NCBI GenBank assembly: GCA_947396885.1
Contig: OX377201.1
Coordinates: forward strand, 7,798,934-7,862,933
DNA from: Heligmosomoides polygyrus polygyrus
Lineage: Eukaryota > Nematoda > Chromadorea > Rhabditida > Heligmosomidae
Reading direction: 5' to 3'
Length of the DNA: 64,000 bases
Shown: positions 63,585 through 64,000 of the stretch, in pieces
Layout: every line of letters begins with the position of its first letter
Position numbering within the stretch: position 1 is the stretch's first letter
Notes under the pieces: model-generated
Database searches by the model: none
Seen by the model: only the letters and a program-made list of their open reading frames with translations
What the model was told of the DNA's origin: nothing
Made by a program: the position numbers and the translations under genes

Positions 63585-64000
63585 CTGAAACGTCGGAACA
63601 CTTAGACCAGCAAGCGATCCGAGTTCGAGCGAACTGCCACGAGCATGAGACATCTTCAAAGCAAATGATCAGGGAAGAAATTGGACGATGAATCAAAGCA
63701 ATAAGCTGACAAGACAAATGCCTCCAGTGCCTGGTTCAACTGGCTGCCAGGAGCGCAGTGGTCTGCAGAATCCAGAAGAGCGCTCCTCTTCTCAAAGAAT
63801 GACTGTTTTTTCATAAAGAGTGAGAATTCATGGAACTGGCGCCCATGACGAAGTCATCCTTCGATTCGGTTTGAATGCGAGCGAGCGACTAACGCTGGCG
63901 AGAGTCGCAAGGTGCAGAGGTGATTATGCAGCCGGCACTGACTGATAAGCGAAAGGACGGGGATCGCACCCGCAGCGATAAACGACGACCGACCGACCAA
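63585..64000. other. Repeat-free sequence upstream of the start exon
   Basis: Probable 5' flank or first intron of the scaffold gene. No TATA-like or other motif can be assigned with confidence. GCGAGCGAGCGACTAACGCTGG near 63878 and CGACGACCGACCGACCAA at the edge give it the CG-rich look of the other blocks. Confidence 0.4.

Overview
This looks like a nematode nuclear genome. The evidence is a set of short exons with TTTCAG acceptors and GTRAG-type donors, whose translation reads like the nematode member of the NHERF/EBP50 PDZ-scaffold family (C. elegans nrfl-1), plus one intact eukaryotic tRNA-His and a very dense load of SINE-like elements, MITEs and foldback elements. I cannot name the species. 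Family matches come from memory of the proteins, not from a search.

The window is essentially one minus-strand gene. The ATG exon is at 63476-63544. PDZ1 is completed by exons at 62443-62505, 62293-62382 and 58730-58852. PDZ2 is carried by exons at 6948-7121 and 6689-6853. A probable last exon with an ezrin-binding-like tail lies at 5520-5666. All recognised junctions are phase 0. The interval between the PDZ1 and PDZ2 exons is 51.6 kb. It must still hide the exon for the linker and the first PDZ2 strand (PRLxxL type), which I did not find. A possible alternative first exon with a membrane anchor sits inside this interval at 49138-49278.

The intronic DNA is a nested pile of repeats. It holds about 27 copies or fragments of a ~290 bp SINE-like family with a tRNA-like head. 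There are at least seven palindromic MITE or foldback families, often inserted in one another, and a decayed mariner (2955-3863) inside a MITE. A 1.05 kb mariner-ended foldback lies at 9003-10055. Tandem arrays lie at 16.4-17.2, 28.4-29.5, 30.9-31.7 and 56.3-57.4 kb. Three long inverted repeats (22.9-24.1, 37.3-37.5 and 60.7-61.6 kb) carry tRNA-like promoter boxes in their arms. A 200-N assembly gap lies at 43436-43635 beside a large inverted repeat.

Between the repeats are unique, CG-rich stretches (about 14.3-15.1, 22.2-22.9, 29.8-30.5, 34.5-35.1, 49.1-49.9 and 63.4-64.0 kb). One contains the known start exon and another the candidate membrane-anchor exon. The rest are reasonable places to look for alternative promoters. 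I see no CRISPR array, operon or bacterial-type system.
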